From DATBFG01 sp036558645 (GTDB taxonomy: Bacteria; Acidobacteriota; Terriglobia; Terriglobales; Acidobacteriaceae), in assembly GCA_036558645.1 (NCBI GenBank), contig DATBFG010000115.1, positions 1-64,000 of the forward strand: a stretch of DNA of 64,000 nt, written 5' to 3'. Both the position numbers and the translations under genes were made by a program. Positions within the stretch are counted from its first letter, which is position 1, and each line of letters begins with the position of its first letter. Of the stretch, positions 1-8,215 are shown piece by piece. Under the pieces are notes generated by a model. It had not been told where the DNA came from. It was given only the letters and a program-made list of their open reading frames with translations, and made no database searches.

Positions 1-443
1 TTTCCGCTCATAGTATCGCCTTTTGCTAAACTCCCACCCCCCGCCCCCCACGAAAAACGCCAGCCCGACACACCAGCAACCGATGAAAATTACGATCACC
101 ATGCAAGCCAAGCACGCCAGCTAGAGACGCCACCATCCAACCCCTTGCCAAAGAACTCAACCGCAACCTCCTTGAACCAGAAAGTCCAATATGGACTTTT
201 CATTGCCGGCCCCACCCCCGCACTCTATCCACCTCAAGGAATAGGCGGAGGTCCGGCATGCCGTCCATGAGCGATATGGCGATGTTTCAACAGCTACGTC
301 TCGCTCTAACGCGATACTTCACGTGTCGGTCTAGAATCCCAGAAACCACTCTGCAACAAAACGTTAGTCGGCTGTTATAATCCGCCTCGTTTCCCGTCAC
401 CATTCGCGTCAATACGGCCTAATCAAGAAAATCAGGAGGAACT
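1..443. other. Left-edge non-coding stretch
   Basis: No gene can be assigned with confidence. Bases 181-199 form a 7-bp inverted repeat (AAAGTCC, 5-base loop, GGACTTT). Bases 240-289 carry one copy of a direct repeat that returns at 1214-1245. On the minus strand a frame open from base 102 to the edge encodes a hydrophobic stretch (MVIVIFIGCWCVGLAFF). It could be the start of a small membrane protein cut by the window edge, but it has no convincing Shine-Dalgarno sequence, so it is not called as a gene. Confidence 0.4.
373..381 (+). promoter_or_regulatory. Extended -10 promoter element upstream of 444
   Basis: TGTTATAAT is a perfect TATAAT hexamer with the TGn extension, 62 bases before the ATG at 444. 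The -35 region is poor (TGCAAC at the right distance), as is common for extended -10 promoters. The call is sequence-based only. Confidence 0.4.
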
Positions 444-1148
444 ATGAAAAGCACTTGCGCGCTGCTTGTTGTGGTGTTTTCGTTCGTCTCCGTTTGCACA
501 GTGCAGGAGGTCGCAGCTCAGGCTTCCGCACGTACCGATGTCTACCATGTCCACTTCGCAAAGGCTGCTCTTGGCAAGGGCGCTGAGGAAGGAGAATTCC
601 TCAAGAAGCAAGGACCCAACTCACCGATGCCAGGACATTATCTTGTACTTCGGCATCAGGATGGGGAGGACTGGGACTACGCTGTTATCGAACATCTCGG
701 AACAAAAGCCACCGTCGACGCGGCGGGAAATCCAACTCCCGCTGCTGCCCGCGCTCTCAGCGCATGGCATGCTGACACCTTCGTGAGCGGCCCAAGCTGG
801 CCAGAGTTCGCTCGCGCCATGGGTCTCGATGACGCCGCCAAGAGCGCTGGGTCCGTCTACGTCGTCTCTGTCTATCGTGCCGCTCCCGGACATCGCGAAG
901 AACTGGACAAGTCCCTTTCTCAGCCGCCCGGTTCTGGCGACATTGTCGCGGGAAGCGTCGTGATGCCGCATCTCGAGGGTGGTCCTTGGACGTTCCTGTC
1001 GGTTGTCCGGTACAACTCTTGGCAGGACTTCGCGACCGGCGAGAAAGCTAGTGTCGCGGATACCCTAAAACCTGAAGGTGGGTGGCTCGGCGTACGTAAT
1101 CACTCGTCCTATCACAACGACACGATTACCGACCGTATTGCGCCCTAG
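444..1148 (+). CDS. Secreted protein with two related halves, function unknown
   Basis: A 234-residue protein with a Sec signal peptide (residues 1 to about 26, ending AAQA). AGGAGG lies 4 bases before the ATG. The mature part has two similar halves of about 90 residues, each opening with a strand of the type Y-x-V-x-F/Y-x-K/R-A followed by a Gly/Glu-rich helix (near residues 33 and 137). This suggests a duplicated ferredoxin-like (dimeric alpha-beta barrel) fold; that is an inference. The single-domain secreted protein at 40670-41098 has a comparable start and could be a distant relative. It appears monocistronic, with its own promoter and terminator. I do not recognise a specific function. 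Confidence 0.8.
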   Translation: MKSTCALLVVVFSFVSVCTVQEVAAQASARTDVYHVHFAKAALGKGAEEGEFLKKQGPNSPMPGHYLVLRHQDGEDWDYAVIEHLGTKATVDAAGNPTPAAARALSAWHADTFVSGPSWPEFARAMGLDDAAKSAGSVYVVSVYRAAPGHREELDKSLSQPPGSGDIVAGSVVMPHLEGGPWTFLSVVRYNSWQDFATGEKASVADTLKPEGGWLGVRNHSSYHNDTITDRIAP

Positions 1149-1173
1149 GTTTATGAAGTGACCCACGCAATGA

Positions 1174-1205
1174 GCCCGGCCTCTTGGCTGGGCCTTTCTT
1201 TTTCC
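1174..1205 (+). terminator. Rho-independent terminator after 444-1148
   Basis: GCCCGGCC, TCTT loop, GGCTGGGC (8 bp with one G-U) is followed by CTTTCTTTTT. It starts 26 bases after the stop codon of the upstream gene. Confidence 0.8.
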
Positions 1206-1213
1206 AAAGCAAG

Positions 1214-1245
1214 AATAGGTCAATGAGCGTTATAGCGATGTTTCA
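1214..1245. repeat. Direct repeat partner of 240-289
   Basis: The 23-base core at 1223-1245 matches 267-289 at 21 positions (ATGAGCG, TAT, GCGATGTTTCA). Both copies are preceded by AATAGG, with about 18 more bases between AATAGG and the core in the first copy. The two copies bracket the gene 444-1148. The rest of the 1149-1511 gap shows nothing else recognisable. Confidence 0.5.
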
Positions 1246-1511
1246 CCAAAGTGCAGCAAGATATTTTGCCGCCGATCATAGGGGCATCTTCGATCCATGG
1301 CGCAGCCAAAGGACGCAACACCGTTTTCTCCGGTGTTGGCACCTAGATCCAGATCACAAACCATAGTGTTGCTTGTCACGGACAAGAGATGATTCGCGGA
1401 TATAAGTAGGTTTGGTGTGGCTTCTTTGGCCAAGGTGCGGCTTTCGCCCTGCCCGAGACTCATGACAACCCGCTCGTTTCTTCCATTACGACGAACCTGC
1501 GGAGGAATTCA

Positions 1512-2720
1512 ATGATCAACCCGCACATCTCCAACCGAAATTTCTTTCGGCTCCTACTCGCATGGGTTTTGTTCGGAAGCCTCGTTGTGAAGGGCCAAAC
1601 CTATACGGTTCTTTATTCATTTGCAGGAACCCCAGACGGCGCAGGAGTTTACGGGCCCCTGGCGCTGGATTCGTACGGCAATCTCTACGGCACGTCATTA
1701 AATGGGGGAAGTGGCCAGTACGCCCCGGGACTAGTCTTCAAAGTGGATCCCAGCGGCAAGGAAACGATCTTGTACAACTTTACCGGCGGTGATGACGGAG
1801 CTTACCCATTCTCCAACTTGGTTCACGATGCGGCCGGAAATCTCTACGGAACTACATGGCATGGTGGCGTGGCTTGGGCAGGTACCGTTTTTAAGCTTGA
1901 CCCGAGCGGCAACGAATCAGTGATGCATAGTTTTGGCGGGCCGCCTGACGGTGACTCCCCGACGGATTTAGTTGCAGACGACGACGGTAATCTCTACGGC
2001 ACCACTTGGTGGGGCGGCACCTTCAACGATGGCACTATCTTCAAGCTAGACTCGGCTGGCACAGAAACGATAATCCATAACTTTTCTTGGGAGGATGGCG
2101 CGAACCCCATTTCAGGGCTGATTTGGGATTCGGAGGGCAATCTATACGGCACGACGTTCGGTGGAGGCGTAAGCGGCTATGGTGTGGTGTTTAAGCTGGC
2201 CACAAACACGAACACTTTGACTGTGTTGTACAGCTTCACGGGTGGCGTGGATGGCGCGTGGCCTTATTTTGGGCACTTGCTTCGCGATCCGCTTGGGAAT
2301 CTTTACGGCACGACCTCGGCAGGCGGACGTGGCTGCAATGCCTACGGCTGCGGAACAGTGTATCGGTTGGACGCCAACGGTATGCTGACGACGCTGTATG
2401 CGTTCAGAGACCGCAAGGATGGTGCAGGGCCTACCTCCGGATTGGTACGCGTTCACGGCAAGTTTTACGGCACAACTCACTCCGGCGGTGTAACTACTTG
2501 TACCGATAACAACTATCCTCCATATGTTACCGGCTGCGGGACAGTGTTCATGCTGGATGCAAAGGGCCGAGGATCTGTGCTGCACACCTTCACAGGCGGA
2601 GAGGACGGGGGAAACCCGGTGGCTGGTCTGATTGCGGATAGCGCTGGCAATCTGTACGGCGCGGCTTCAAGTGGAGGCGCTCACGGAGCCGGAGTTGTGT
2701 TCAAGATCACCTTTCCGTGA
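1512..2720 (+). CDS. Secreted GloVer tandem-repeat protein
   Basis: 402 residues with a signal peptide (about 1-28, ending VVKGQ). The body is seven tandem units of about 50 residues. Each has the pattern LYxF-x(3-5)-DG ... GNLYGTT-x-GG ... GTVFKLD, which is the Gloeo_Verruco (GloVer) repeat. Such repeats are expected to make an extracellular beta-propeller-like structure; ligands are unknown. GGAGG lies 8 bases before the ATG. The protein ends cleanly at GVVFKITFP, like its neighbour at 2940. A loose IPT/TIG-type C-terminus lies immediately downstream in another frame (2723-2875), so the ancestor may have carried a TIG domain. Tandem paralogue of 2940-4151. Confidence 0.9.
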   Translation: MINPHISNRNFFRLLLAWVLFGSLVVKGQTYTVLYSFAGTPDGAGVYGPLALDSYGNLYGTSLNGGSGQYAPGLVFKVDPSGKETILYNFTGGDDGAYPFSNLVHDAAGNLYGTTWHGGVAWAGTVFKLDPSGNESVMHSFGGPPDGDSPTDLVADDDGNLYGTTWWGGTFNDGTIFKLDSAGTETIIHNFSWEDGANPISGLIWDSEGNLYGTTFGGGVSGYGVVFKLATNTNTLTVLYSFTGGVDGAWPYFGHLLRDPLGNLYGTTSAGGRGCNAYGCGTVYRLDANGMLTTLYAFRDRKDGAGPTSGLVRVHGKFYGTTHSGGVTTCTDNNYPPYVTGCGTVFMLDAKGRGSVLHTFTGGEDGGNPVAGLIADSAGNLYGAASSGGAHGAGVVFKITFP

Positions 2721-2722
2721 GT

Positions 2723-2875
2723 GATGCTGCAATTGGAGTTTCCGCGAGCTTTACCGTCAAGTCCGACACATTTCTCACGGCTACTATTCCAGTGGGCGCG
2801 ACCACGGGCTTTGTAACAGTGACGACACCCACCGGCACATTGACCAGCAATCAGAAATTTTGGGTCAGACGGTAG
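2723..2875 (+). pseudogene. Orphan IPT/TIG-domain C-terminal fragment
   Basis: This frame, two bases past the stop of the preceding gene and out of frame with it, reads as 50 residues ending at TAG. It contains FTVKSDTFLTATIPVGATTG then FVTVTTPTGTLTSNQKFWV. That closely matches the TIG-domain end of the intact GloVer protein at 10240-11616 (YLVAIVPAGATSGYITVTTP, ILKSDRQFVV). No start codon or ribosome-binding site belongs to it. It is best explained as the remnant C-terminus of a GloVer-TIG gene after an indel or an internal deletion. Confidence 0.7.
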
Positions 2876-2939
2876 CGCTCGTGGCCGCAAAGGCTGCGAG
2901 GCGATGTGCCGAGGCGCGAAAGAGAAGGAGATAATACAA

Positions 2940-4151
2940 ATGACCAAGTCGCAGCTTTTCCGGTTCAATTTCATGATGACGGGCCGCATTCTGTTGCTTG
3001 TAGTGGCAATGATGGTGTTTCTGGTTCTTACCCCACATCCGGCGCAGGGGCAGACCTACAGCGTGCTTTACAGCTTCAAGGGCGGACCTGACGGTGAAAG
3101 TCCTGAAGGAACCTTAGCTAGAGACGGAGCAGGCAACCTCTTCGGTATCACGTGTTGTGGTGGCACCAACAAGGAAGGGACAGTGTTCAAATTGAACAGC
3201 AAAACCGGCAGGAAGGTCACTCTGCACAGCTTTACTGGAACCGCAGGTGACGGGAAAGAGCCTACCGGGGGCTTGGTTCGGGACGCGGCCGGCAACCTCT
3301 ACGGCACTACCAGGAACGGTGGGGCTTACGGCACGGGAGGAGTGTTCAAGGTGGAGAGGACCGGCACCTTCAGCATGCTTTACAGCTTCTGTAGCCAGCC
3401 ATCATGCGCCGACGGATCGTTACCTTCCGGCTTGATTCGCGATCCGGCGGGCAATCTGTACGGTATCGCCGAAATTGGTGGCGCTCATAATAATACGGGG
3501 GTGGTATTCAAGGTCGATGCGACTGGGAACGAGACCGTGCTATACAGCTTTTGCAACCAGCCTCTATGCGCGGACGGCGCTTATCCTATCGCGGGCTTGG
3601 TCGGGGATGCGGCGGGCAACCTCTATGGCGTTACCAGCGCTGGTGGCGCCAACAATCTTGGCGTCGTGTTCAAGCTGGATTCAACTGGCACGTTCACCGT
3701 GCTGTACAGTTGGGACGCAGGGGTCACCCCGTATGGCCTAATACCATCGACCTTGAGCCGGGACGCGGCCGGCAATCTCTACGGTACAACCAGATACGGT
3801 GGCGATTTTACGTGCGACTTTCGCGGGTGTGGAACAGTGTACAAGATAGATGCGAGCGGCACCGAAACCCTGCTGCATACCTTCATAGGAGGAGACGACG
3901 GGGCATATCCAAACACAGGCGTGATCGAGGATGCGGCGGGCAACCTGTACGGCACCGAGATGGGAATGATTTTCAAGCTCGATCCTACTGGCAACGAAAC
4001 CGTACTTTATGCCTTCTGTAGCCAGCCCTCATGCGCCGACGGCTTTTATCCCTTATCGCGCTTGATTCAGGACTCCGCTGGGAATTTTTACGGGACAGCC
4101 TCTCACGGAGGCCTTGGCTTCGGAGTAGTTTTCAAGATCAGCTTTCCATAA
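2940..4151 (+). CDS. Secreted GloVer tandem-repeat protein
   Basis: 403 residues from the ATG at 2940, which has AAGGAG 10 bases upstream. A longer frame begins at 2904 but would bury the signal peptide. Signal sequence about 1-38 (hydrophobic core VACSGN-free, LLLVVAMMVFLVL, ending AQGQ). It has seven GloVer units (LYSF ... GNLYGT ... GVVFKL). Four carry a small inserted Cys pair of the form CSQPSCADG, absent from the 1512 paralogue, which suggests exported disulfides. It ends at GVVFKISFP without a TIG domain. Likely a local duplication of 1512-2720 that has since diverged. Function unknown; extracellular or outer-membrane location is inferred. Confidence 0.9.
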   Translation: MTKSQLFRFNFMMTGRILLLVVAMMVFLVLTPHPAQGQTYSVLYSFKGGPDGESPEGTLARDGAGNLFGITCCGGTNKEGTVFKLNSKTGRKVTLHSFTGTAGDGKEPTGGLVRDAAGNLYGTTRNGGAYGTGGVFKVERTGTFSMLYSFCSQPSCADGSLPSGLIRDPAGNLYGIAEIGGAHNNTGVVFKVDATGNETVLYSFCNQPLCADGAYPIAGLVGDAAGNLYGVTSAGGANNLGVVFKLDSTGTFTVLYSWDAGVTPYGLIPSTLSRDAAGNLYGTTRYGGDFTCDFRGCGTVYKIDASGTETLLHTFIGGDDGAYPNTGVIEDAAGNLYGTEMGMIFKLDPTGNETVLYAFCSQPSCADGFYPLSRLIQDSAGNFYGTASHGGLGFGVVFKISFP

Positions 4152-4330
4152 GCACCGCGAAAGGACAACTCACGCAGCGCTAAGTTCGCTGCGGCTTCTG
4201 GTTAACAAACGACAGAGGCAGTATCACAGTCGGCGACCGGCGTAGGTGTAAGAAGGCAATTTCATTCTGCAAATCCATTCTCAAGAAGAAGCGCCGGAAG
4301 ACCGGGTGGCCATCACATGATCACTGACGA

Positions 4331-4349
4331 AATCAAGCGTTAGCACTCA
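4331..4349. repeat. Short dispersed repeat with AAGCGTTAGC core
   Basis: Abuts and overlaps the stop codon of the methyltransferase gene at 4347. It matches 16971-16989 at all but one position (AATCARGCGTTAGCACTCA). Upstream, GGCCATCAC and GATCA are also shared between the two sites with small gaps. The ten-base core ARGCGTTAGC also occurs at 22313 and 52364. Confidence 0.5.
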
Positions 4350-5804
4350 TTGACATCCAGCCATCATTTCAGCGACGCCGGGGAGCTCGGAAAGTCCGAC
4401 GGCATAGGCTCTCTGTATGGCGAAGGCTAAAAGCTGCTCCCGAATAGCGGGGGCCATTTCTGCCGGCTGATAGTTGGCCAGCAGTTCCGCGACTCTTGTT
4501 TTGAGGCGAGAATCGATTCCGAGCTGTGCCACGTCCGTTGCGCGGTCAATGACGGCAGACGGGAAATGCTGTTCGCGGTGGAATAGCACCCGCGTTTCTT
4601 TCAGCTTAAGAAATTCTCCACCCAAGCCGACCTGGGTGAAGGTGTCAACGGCCAAGGACTCGCCGCGAGGATCAATGCCGGCAATCAGGCGCTGGGCATA
4701 ACCAATCGCTTCCGCATCAAAAATCAGCTTCTCGACGCTGTGACAGGCGAGGAAATCGAGCATACCGGCACCCGAGATCATGTTGATTCCAGTCAATGCG
4801 CCGAGAAGTGTGGAACCGCCGCTTTCCAGACCGGCCTGCGCGTCGAGAAAGCGTGAGTCGCTGGCCACCATGTAGCCGTGCGTCGGCAGGCCCAGAGACT
4901 TTCCCACTTCTGCGCAGCCTAGGTTTAGCATGGTGGTCTCAATAGATCCCATGGGCGTGTTGCCGGTACTCATGTCGAGGATGGCAGGCGCGCCTCCCCA
5001 GACAATGGGAGCTCCCGGGCAAGCGAGCTGGTGAATGGTGATTCCGCCTAGACATTCGGCCGCGTGCTGCACGATCGATCCGGCGAGCGTGACTGGGGCG
5101 GTCGCTCCCGCGAGCGGCATGGACACGATTTCAGCGGGAACTCCCGACCGGGCGAGTTGGATCAGGTTTTCTGAAGCGAAGTCCGACCAGTTGAGCGGTG
5201 GCGAGGGGCAAACATCGAACACGGCTCGTGGCTTTCGTCGAAGATTGTCAGAGCCTCCGCTGGCAAGCGTGAGCAGTTCCAGCATCGTTTGTAACGTCGC
5301 CGTGCTGAATGCTCCGGTCACCACCGGCTTGTTCGAATACCACAGGACCAGCAGCAGCCGGTACCAGTCGCCCATAGTGCTGGGGACGTCGTTGCAGACC
5401 ATAGCGGTGGATTGCGCCGCGAACTGCGGCAGTGTTTCAGCGACCTGCACCATGCGGATGAGGTCGGCAGACAAAGCGGGGCGGGGCTTTTGGGTTCTTG
5501 GGTCAAGGATATTGAGGCAGGAAGAGCCGGGATCGAAATGGACGGCATCTCCGCCGTAGGCCACGGCCGCATTGCCAGTCCCGTCGTATAGATAAAATCT
5601 GCGCGGCACCGATGCGAGCGCATCCTCGGCCAGAGAGCGCGGAATCTGCGAAATGCTGTCGTTCACCTTTGCGCCAGCTGCCTTGAGCAGATCGAGGGCG
5701 CCAGCTGATCCGACCTTGATGCCGGGAGACTGCAAGAGCTGGAAAGCTTCGGCAATCACACGCTCCACAGTGGCAGAGTCGAGAAGCTGAAGTTTTGGTC
5801 TCAT
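4347..5804 (-). CDS. Trimethylamine methyltransferase (MttB) family protein, non-pyrrolysine type
   Basis: 485 residues of the MttB superfamily (COG5598 type), TIM-barrel enzymes that transfer a methyl group from a quaternary or tertiary amine to a corrinoid protein. The frame has no internal amber codon, so this is the pyrrolysine-free branch. Characterised members of that branch demethylate glycine betaine, proline betaine, carnitine or similar substrates. Family-like features include the Gly-rich stretches GGAPAILDMSTGN and SDSRFLDAQAGLESG (middle) and the GGEFLKLKETR region near the C-terminus. It starts 3 bases after the corrinoid gene 5808-6470 and is certainly co-transcribed with it. 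Substrate cannot be told from sequence. No MtbA/MtgA-like second methyltransferase or RamA-type activase lies nearby. Confidence 0.9.
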   Translation of the reverse strand: MRPKLQLLDSATVERVIAEAFQLLQSPGIKVGSAGALDLLKAAGAKVNDSISQIPRSLAEDALASVPRRFYLYDGTGNAAVAYGGDAVHFDPGSSCLNILDPRTQKPRPALSADLIRMVQVAETLPQFAAQSTAMVCNDVPSTMGDWYRLLLVLWYSNKPVVTGAFSTATLQTMLELLTLASGGSDNLRRKPRAVFDVCPSPPLNWSDFASENLIQLARSGVPAEIVSMPLAGATAPVTLAGSIVQHAAECLGGITIHQLACPGAPIVWGGAPAILDMSTGNTPMGSIETTMLNLGCAEVGKSLGLPTHGYMVASDSRFLDAQAGLESGGSTLLGALTGINMISGAGMLDFLACHSVEKLIFDAEAIGYAQRLIAGIDPRGESLAVDTFTQVGLGGEFLKLKETRVLFHREQHFPSAVIDRATDVAQLGIDSRLKTRVAELLANYQPAEMAPAIREQLLAFAIQRAYAVGLSELPGVAEMMAGCQ

Positions 5805-5807
5805 GGA

Positions 5808-6470
5808 TTATTTAGCGACGGCTTCCCGCTGCAGCAGCTTTTGCACCAGCGCAACGGCGGCAACTGCATCCTTGCCGTAACCGTCGGCCCCTATTTCTTC
5901 CGCCCACTGACGGGTTACCGGCGCTCCTCCAACAATCACTTTGACCTGATCGCGCAGGCCCTCGAGCACCAAGTTCTCAATCACGGTTTTCTGCCCACGC
6001 ATGGTAGTGGTGAGCAGGGCAGAGACACCTACGACATCGGGGCGATACTCGCGCACCTTGTTGGCAAACTGCTCGGCACTGACATCGACGCCAAGATCGT
6101 AGACGCGGTAGCCATGGGCGGTGAGTAGCGTTCCGACCAAGGCCTTACCGATCTCGTGGATGTCGCCCTTGGTAGTGCCCAAAACCACGGTGCCAGCGGC
6201 AGCGCGCTCGGTCCCCTGGCGCTTTAGTTCCGGCTCGAGCACGTTCATGGCAGCCTTCATAGCCTCGGCGCAAGCCAGCATGTCGGGCAAGAATATCTTG
6301 TGCTGGGCAAACTGCTCACCCACGAATTCCATCGCTGGGACGTAGCCGGTGTCGATGATTTCGAGAGGGGGGGTTCCATCCTGAATGGCGGTTTTGGCCA
6401 AGTCGGCAGCGATCTCGGCGGTGCCATCGATGACACTCTGGCGCATCGCAGCAATTGTTTGTGATTGCAT
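5808..6470 (-). CDS. Corrinoid (B12-binding) methyl carrier protein, MttC/MtbC-like
   Basis: 220 residues. Residues 1-90 are the helical cap domain and residues 92-215 the Rossmann-type cobalamin domain, with KGDIHEIGK at 101-109; His105 is the lower axial cobalt ligand in this family. Further B12-site motifs are VVGVSALLTTTM and VIVGGAPVT. It accepts the methyl group from the amine via the partner MttB-like enzyme (next gene, 3-base gap) and hands it to a second methyltransferase, usually onto tetrahydrofolate. Length and order match methylamine-type corrinoid proteins. The upstream 320 bases show no cobalamin riboswitch motif that I could recognise. Confidence 0.92.
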   Translation of the reverse strand: MQSQTIAAMRQSVIDGTAEIAADLAKTAIQDGTPPLEIIDTGYVPAMEFVGEQFAQHKIFLPDMLACAEAMKAAMNVLEPELKRQGTERAAAGTVVLGTTKGDIHEIGKALVGTLLTAHGYRVYDLGVDVSAEQFANKVREYRPDVVGVSALLTTTMRGQKTVIENLVLEGLRDQVKVIVGGAPVTRQWAEEIGADGYGKDAVAAVALVQKLLQREAVAK

Positions 6471-6790
6471 ACTGCCTCAGCATGGATTTCACCCGGGAGA
6501 GACACGCTTGTCTGTGACAGAAATCACGAGCAGAGGTGCAGCCTTAGTGTCCCCCGACAGCCGGGCCTATTCGTGCATGTCACATCGAGTTGTCTGTGTT
6601 GAGACCCTTCAAAGCCTGGAGCATGGCCGGGTATCCGAGCAGCGCAGATTCGCGAAACTCCTGCGTATAGGGTGGCCGCCGAGAGTGTTGCCTAATGAAT
6701 TGCTTGTCAAAGCCTGGCTCGCACGTGTTAAGCCACCGATTCTGAATGGAGTTCTGTCGAAACGTGTGTGCAGAGGGAAATTACAAACTT
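6471..6790. other. Gap upstream of the corrinoid gene, with a coding-like remnant
   Basis: No intact gene. On the minus strand, 6580-6780 is open and its last third reads QEFRESALLGYPAMLQALKG followed by LNTDNSM and a stop, which has protein-like composition. There is no start codon with a ribosome-binding site and I do not recognise the family. It may be the C-terminal scrap of a lost gene, or chance. Confidence 0.25.
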
Positions 6791-8215
6791 CTAGTCATCG
6801 TCCGGATCAGTCATTGGACTCTTGTCGTTGATGAAGTATTGTGCGTCCCTCGGGGCGCTGATCGTCTGAAACCGCCTAGGTTTGAGTGTTAGGTCGTAGA
6901 AAGATGTGAGGTTGGTACTGGCACGTGCATCGGCGAAATCGAGAGCACCTTCCGCGATACCGAAGTTGTATTCGATGAATCGTAAGATACTGCCGAAGTC
7001 GTGGTGCTGGTTATCGACGTATCTTGAGGGTGTGTAGGCGGACACAAAGATCAGAGGTACGCGGAAGCCATATTGATAATCGCCGATGGGCAGCGGGAGT
7101 AAAGTAGGGAGTTCATGGTCGTACCAGCCGCCCCAATCATCCCACGTAATAATGATGGCAGTGTCCTTCCAATAAATCTCTCCGTTGCCGCACCTTGGGT
7201 TGTTGCCCAGGGTATTCACGACAGATGCAACCCATGACGGCCCACCAACATTCTCAGGCTTTCCGGAGTGATCAGAGTTGCTTCCGTTAGGGATGACCCA
7301 GCTCACAACAGCGAGCTTGCAGTTTGGGATGTCGGTCAGAATGTCCGTCGGATGTAAATCAACATAATTGAGAAAGTCAGGGCCTGTGCAATGCCCTCCT
7401 GTCGGCGTGCTTGGCTGGCAGATATGTTGAATGGCGTTCGGGGCGGTCCAATCAATACCTACTCCCGGGGTGTAGTATCTCCAGCTCAGACCCGCTGCAT
7501 CAAGCAGATCGGTCAGCGTCTGCCGTTCAAAACAAGGATAGACCCTCGTGTGTTCTCCACTAGGCTCAAGCAAGGCGACTGTCGTTCCCGTTTGTGCGAT
7601 GCACCCTGATGTGCCTCCCACGGGTGTCGTGTTCTCAGATGCATAGATGCCGGCCGCATCATCCGGAGCGCTCGGTGCTGAAGTGCCACCAAACAAGAAC
7701 TGATGAGCGGGAAAACTCGGACCCTGGTTGGTCTGAAACATGTAATTCGCCCAGCCATACTGCGTAGCTAGCTTTAGGTAGGGATCAAGCGCGTGTTGCG
7801 TGTTGTCAACATAGGTAAATTGAGGATGTTCCGGACAGACACCCCGGCAGATGACATCGCCGGCTCCATCCATCTTTCCATTGTCATACATGCTAAGAAA
7901 GGCGTCGTGCGAGTGGTGCAGGTCAAAGTCCTCAGAGAAAGGTATTGGGGCCGGTTGAGTGAAACCTGTCGGCGCGTGCTTGTCCAGCCAGTTCTTGGTG
8001 AGAATGTTGTATTGCGATCCCACAGGTGTAGTGCTGCATGAACTGCTGCTACCAAATGGTGGAGCGCACAAGCCTTGAAAGAGATTGTCCGGACTACGGT
8101 TTTCTTGAACTATGACAATTACATGTTCAAAGGCGCTGTTTTGAGCGAGGGTCAATGCTGGGAGAGAGAAAACCAGCACTGTCGGCCAGAGCGCCTTGGC
8201 AATTGCTCTACGCAT
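6791..8215 (-). CDS. Secreted phosphoesterase family protein (phospholipase C / acid phosphatase type)
   Basis: 474 residues with a signal peptide (1 to about 24, LVFSLPALTLAQ). It belongs to the phosphoesterase family of the alkaline phosphatase superfamily (bacterial phospholipase C and AcpA-like acid phosphatases). FEHVIVIVQENRSPDNLF at 29-46 supplies the N-terminal metal-site Glu-Asn. Later come a region around HSHDAF, a DHSGKPENVGGPSW segment and ITWDDWGGWYDHELP, the C-terminal metal-binding Asp-Asp/His signature. Expected to hydrolyse phosphomonoesters or phospholipids outside the cytoplasm, perhaps for phosphate scavenging. Transcribed alone. Exact substrate is not predictable. Confidence 0.88.
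   Translation of the reverse strand: MRRAIAKALWPTVLVFSLPALTLAQNSAFEHVIVIVQENRSPDNLFQGLCAPPFGSSSSCSTTPVGSQYNILTKNWLDKHAPTGFTQPAPIPFSEDFDLHHSHDAFLSMYDNGKMDGAGDVICRGVCPEHPQFTYVDNTQHALDPYLKLATQYGWANYMFQTNQGPSFPAHQFLFGGTSAPSAPDDAAGIYASENTTPVGGTSGCIAQTGTTVALLEPSGEHTRVYPCFERQTLTDLLDAAGLSWRYYTPGVGIDWTAPNAIQHICQPSTPTGGHCTGPDFLNYVDLHPTDILTDIPNCKLAVVSWVIPNGSNSDHSGKPENVGGPSWVASVVNTLGNNPRCGNGEIYWKDTAIIITWDDWGGWYDHELPTLLPLPIGDYQYGFRVPLIFVSAYTPSRYVDNQHHDFGSILRFIEYNFGIAEGALDFADARASTNLTSFYDLTLKPRRFQTISAPRDAQYFINDKSPMTDPDDD

Noticed and set aside
4200..4349. attC-like integron recombination site (TAACAAACG at 4203 and AAGCGTTAGC at 4336)
   Set aside because: The core GTTAGCA does not fit GTTRRRY, no clean inner boxes pair, and the other copies of the word lack a left core. 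No integron integrase is present.
6471..6790. Cobalamin riboswitch before the corrinoid gene
   Set aside because: No B12-box or matching paired elements are visible.
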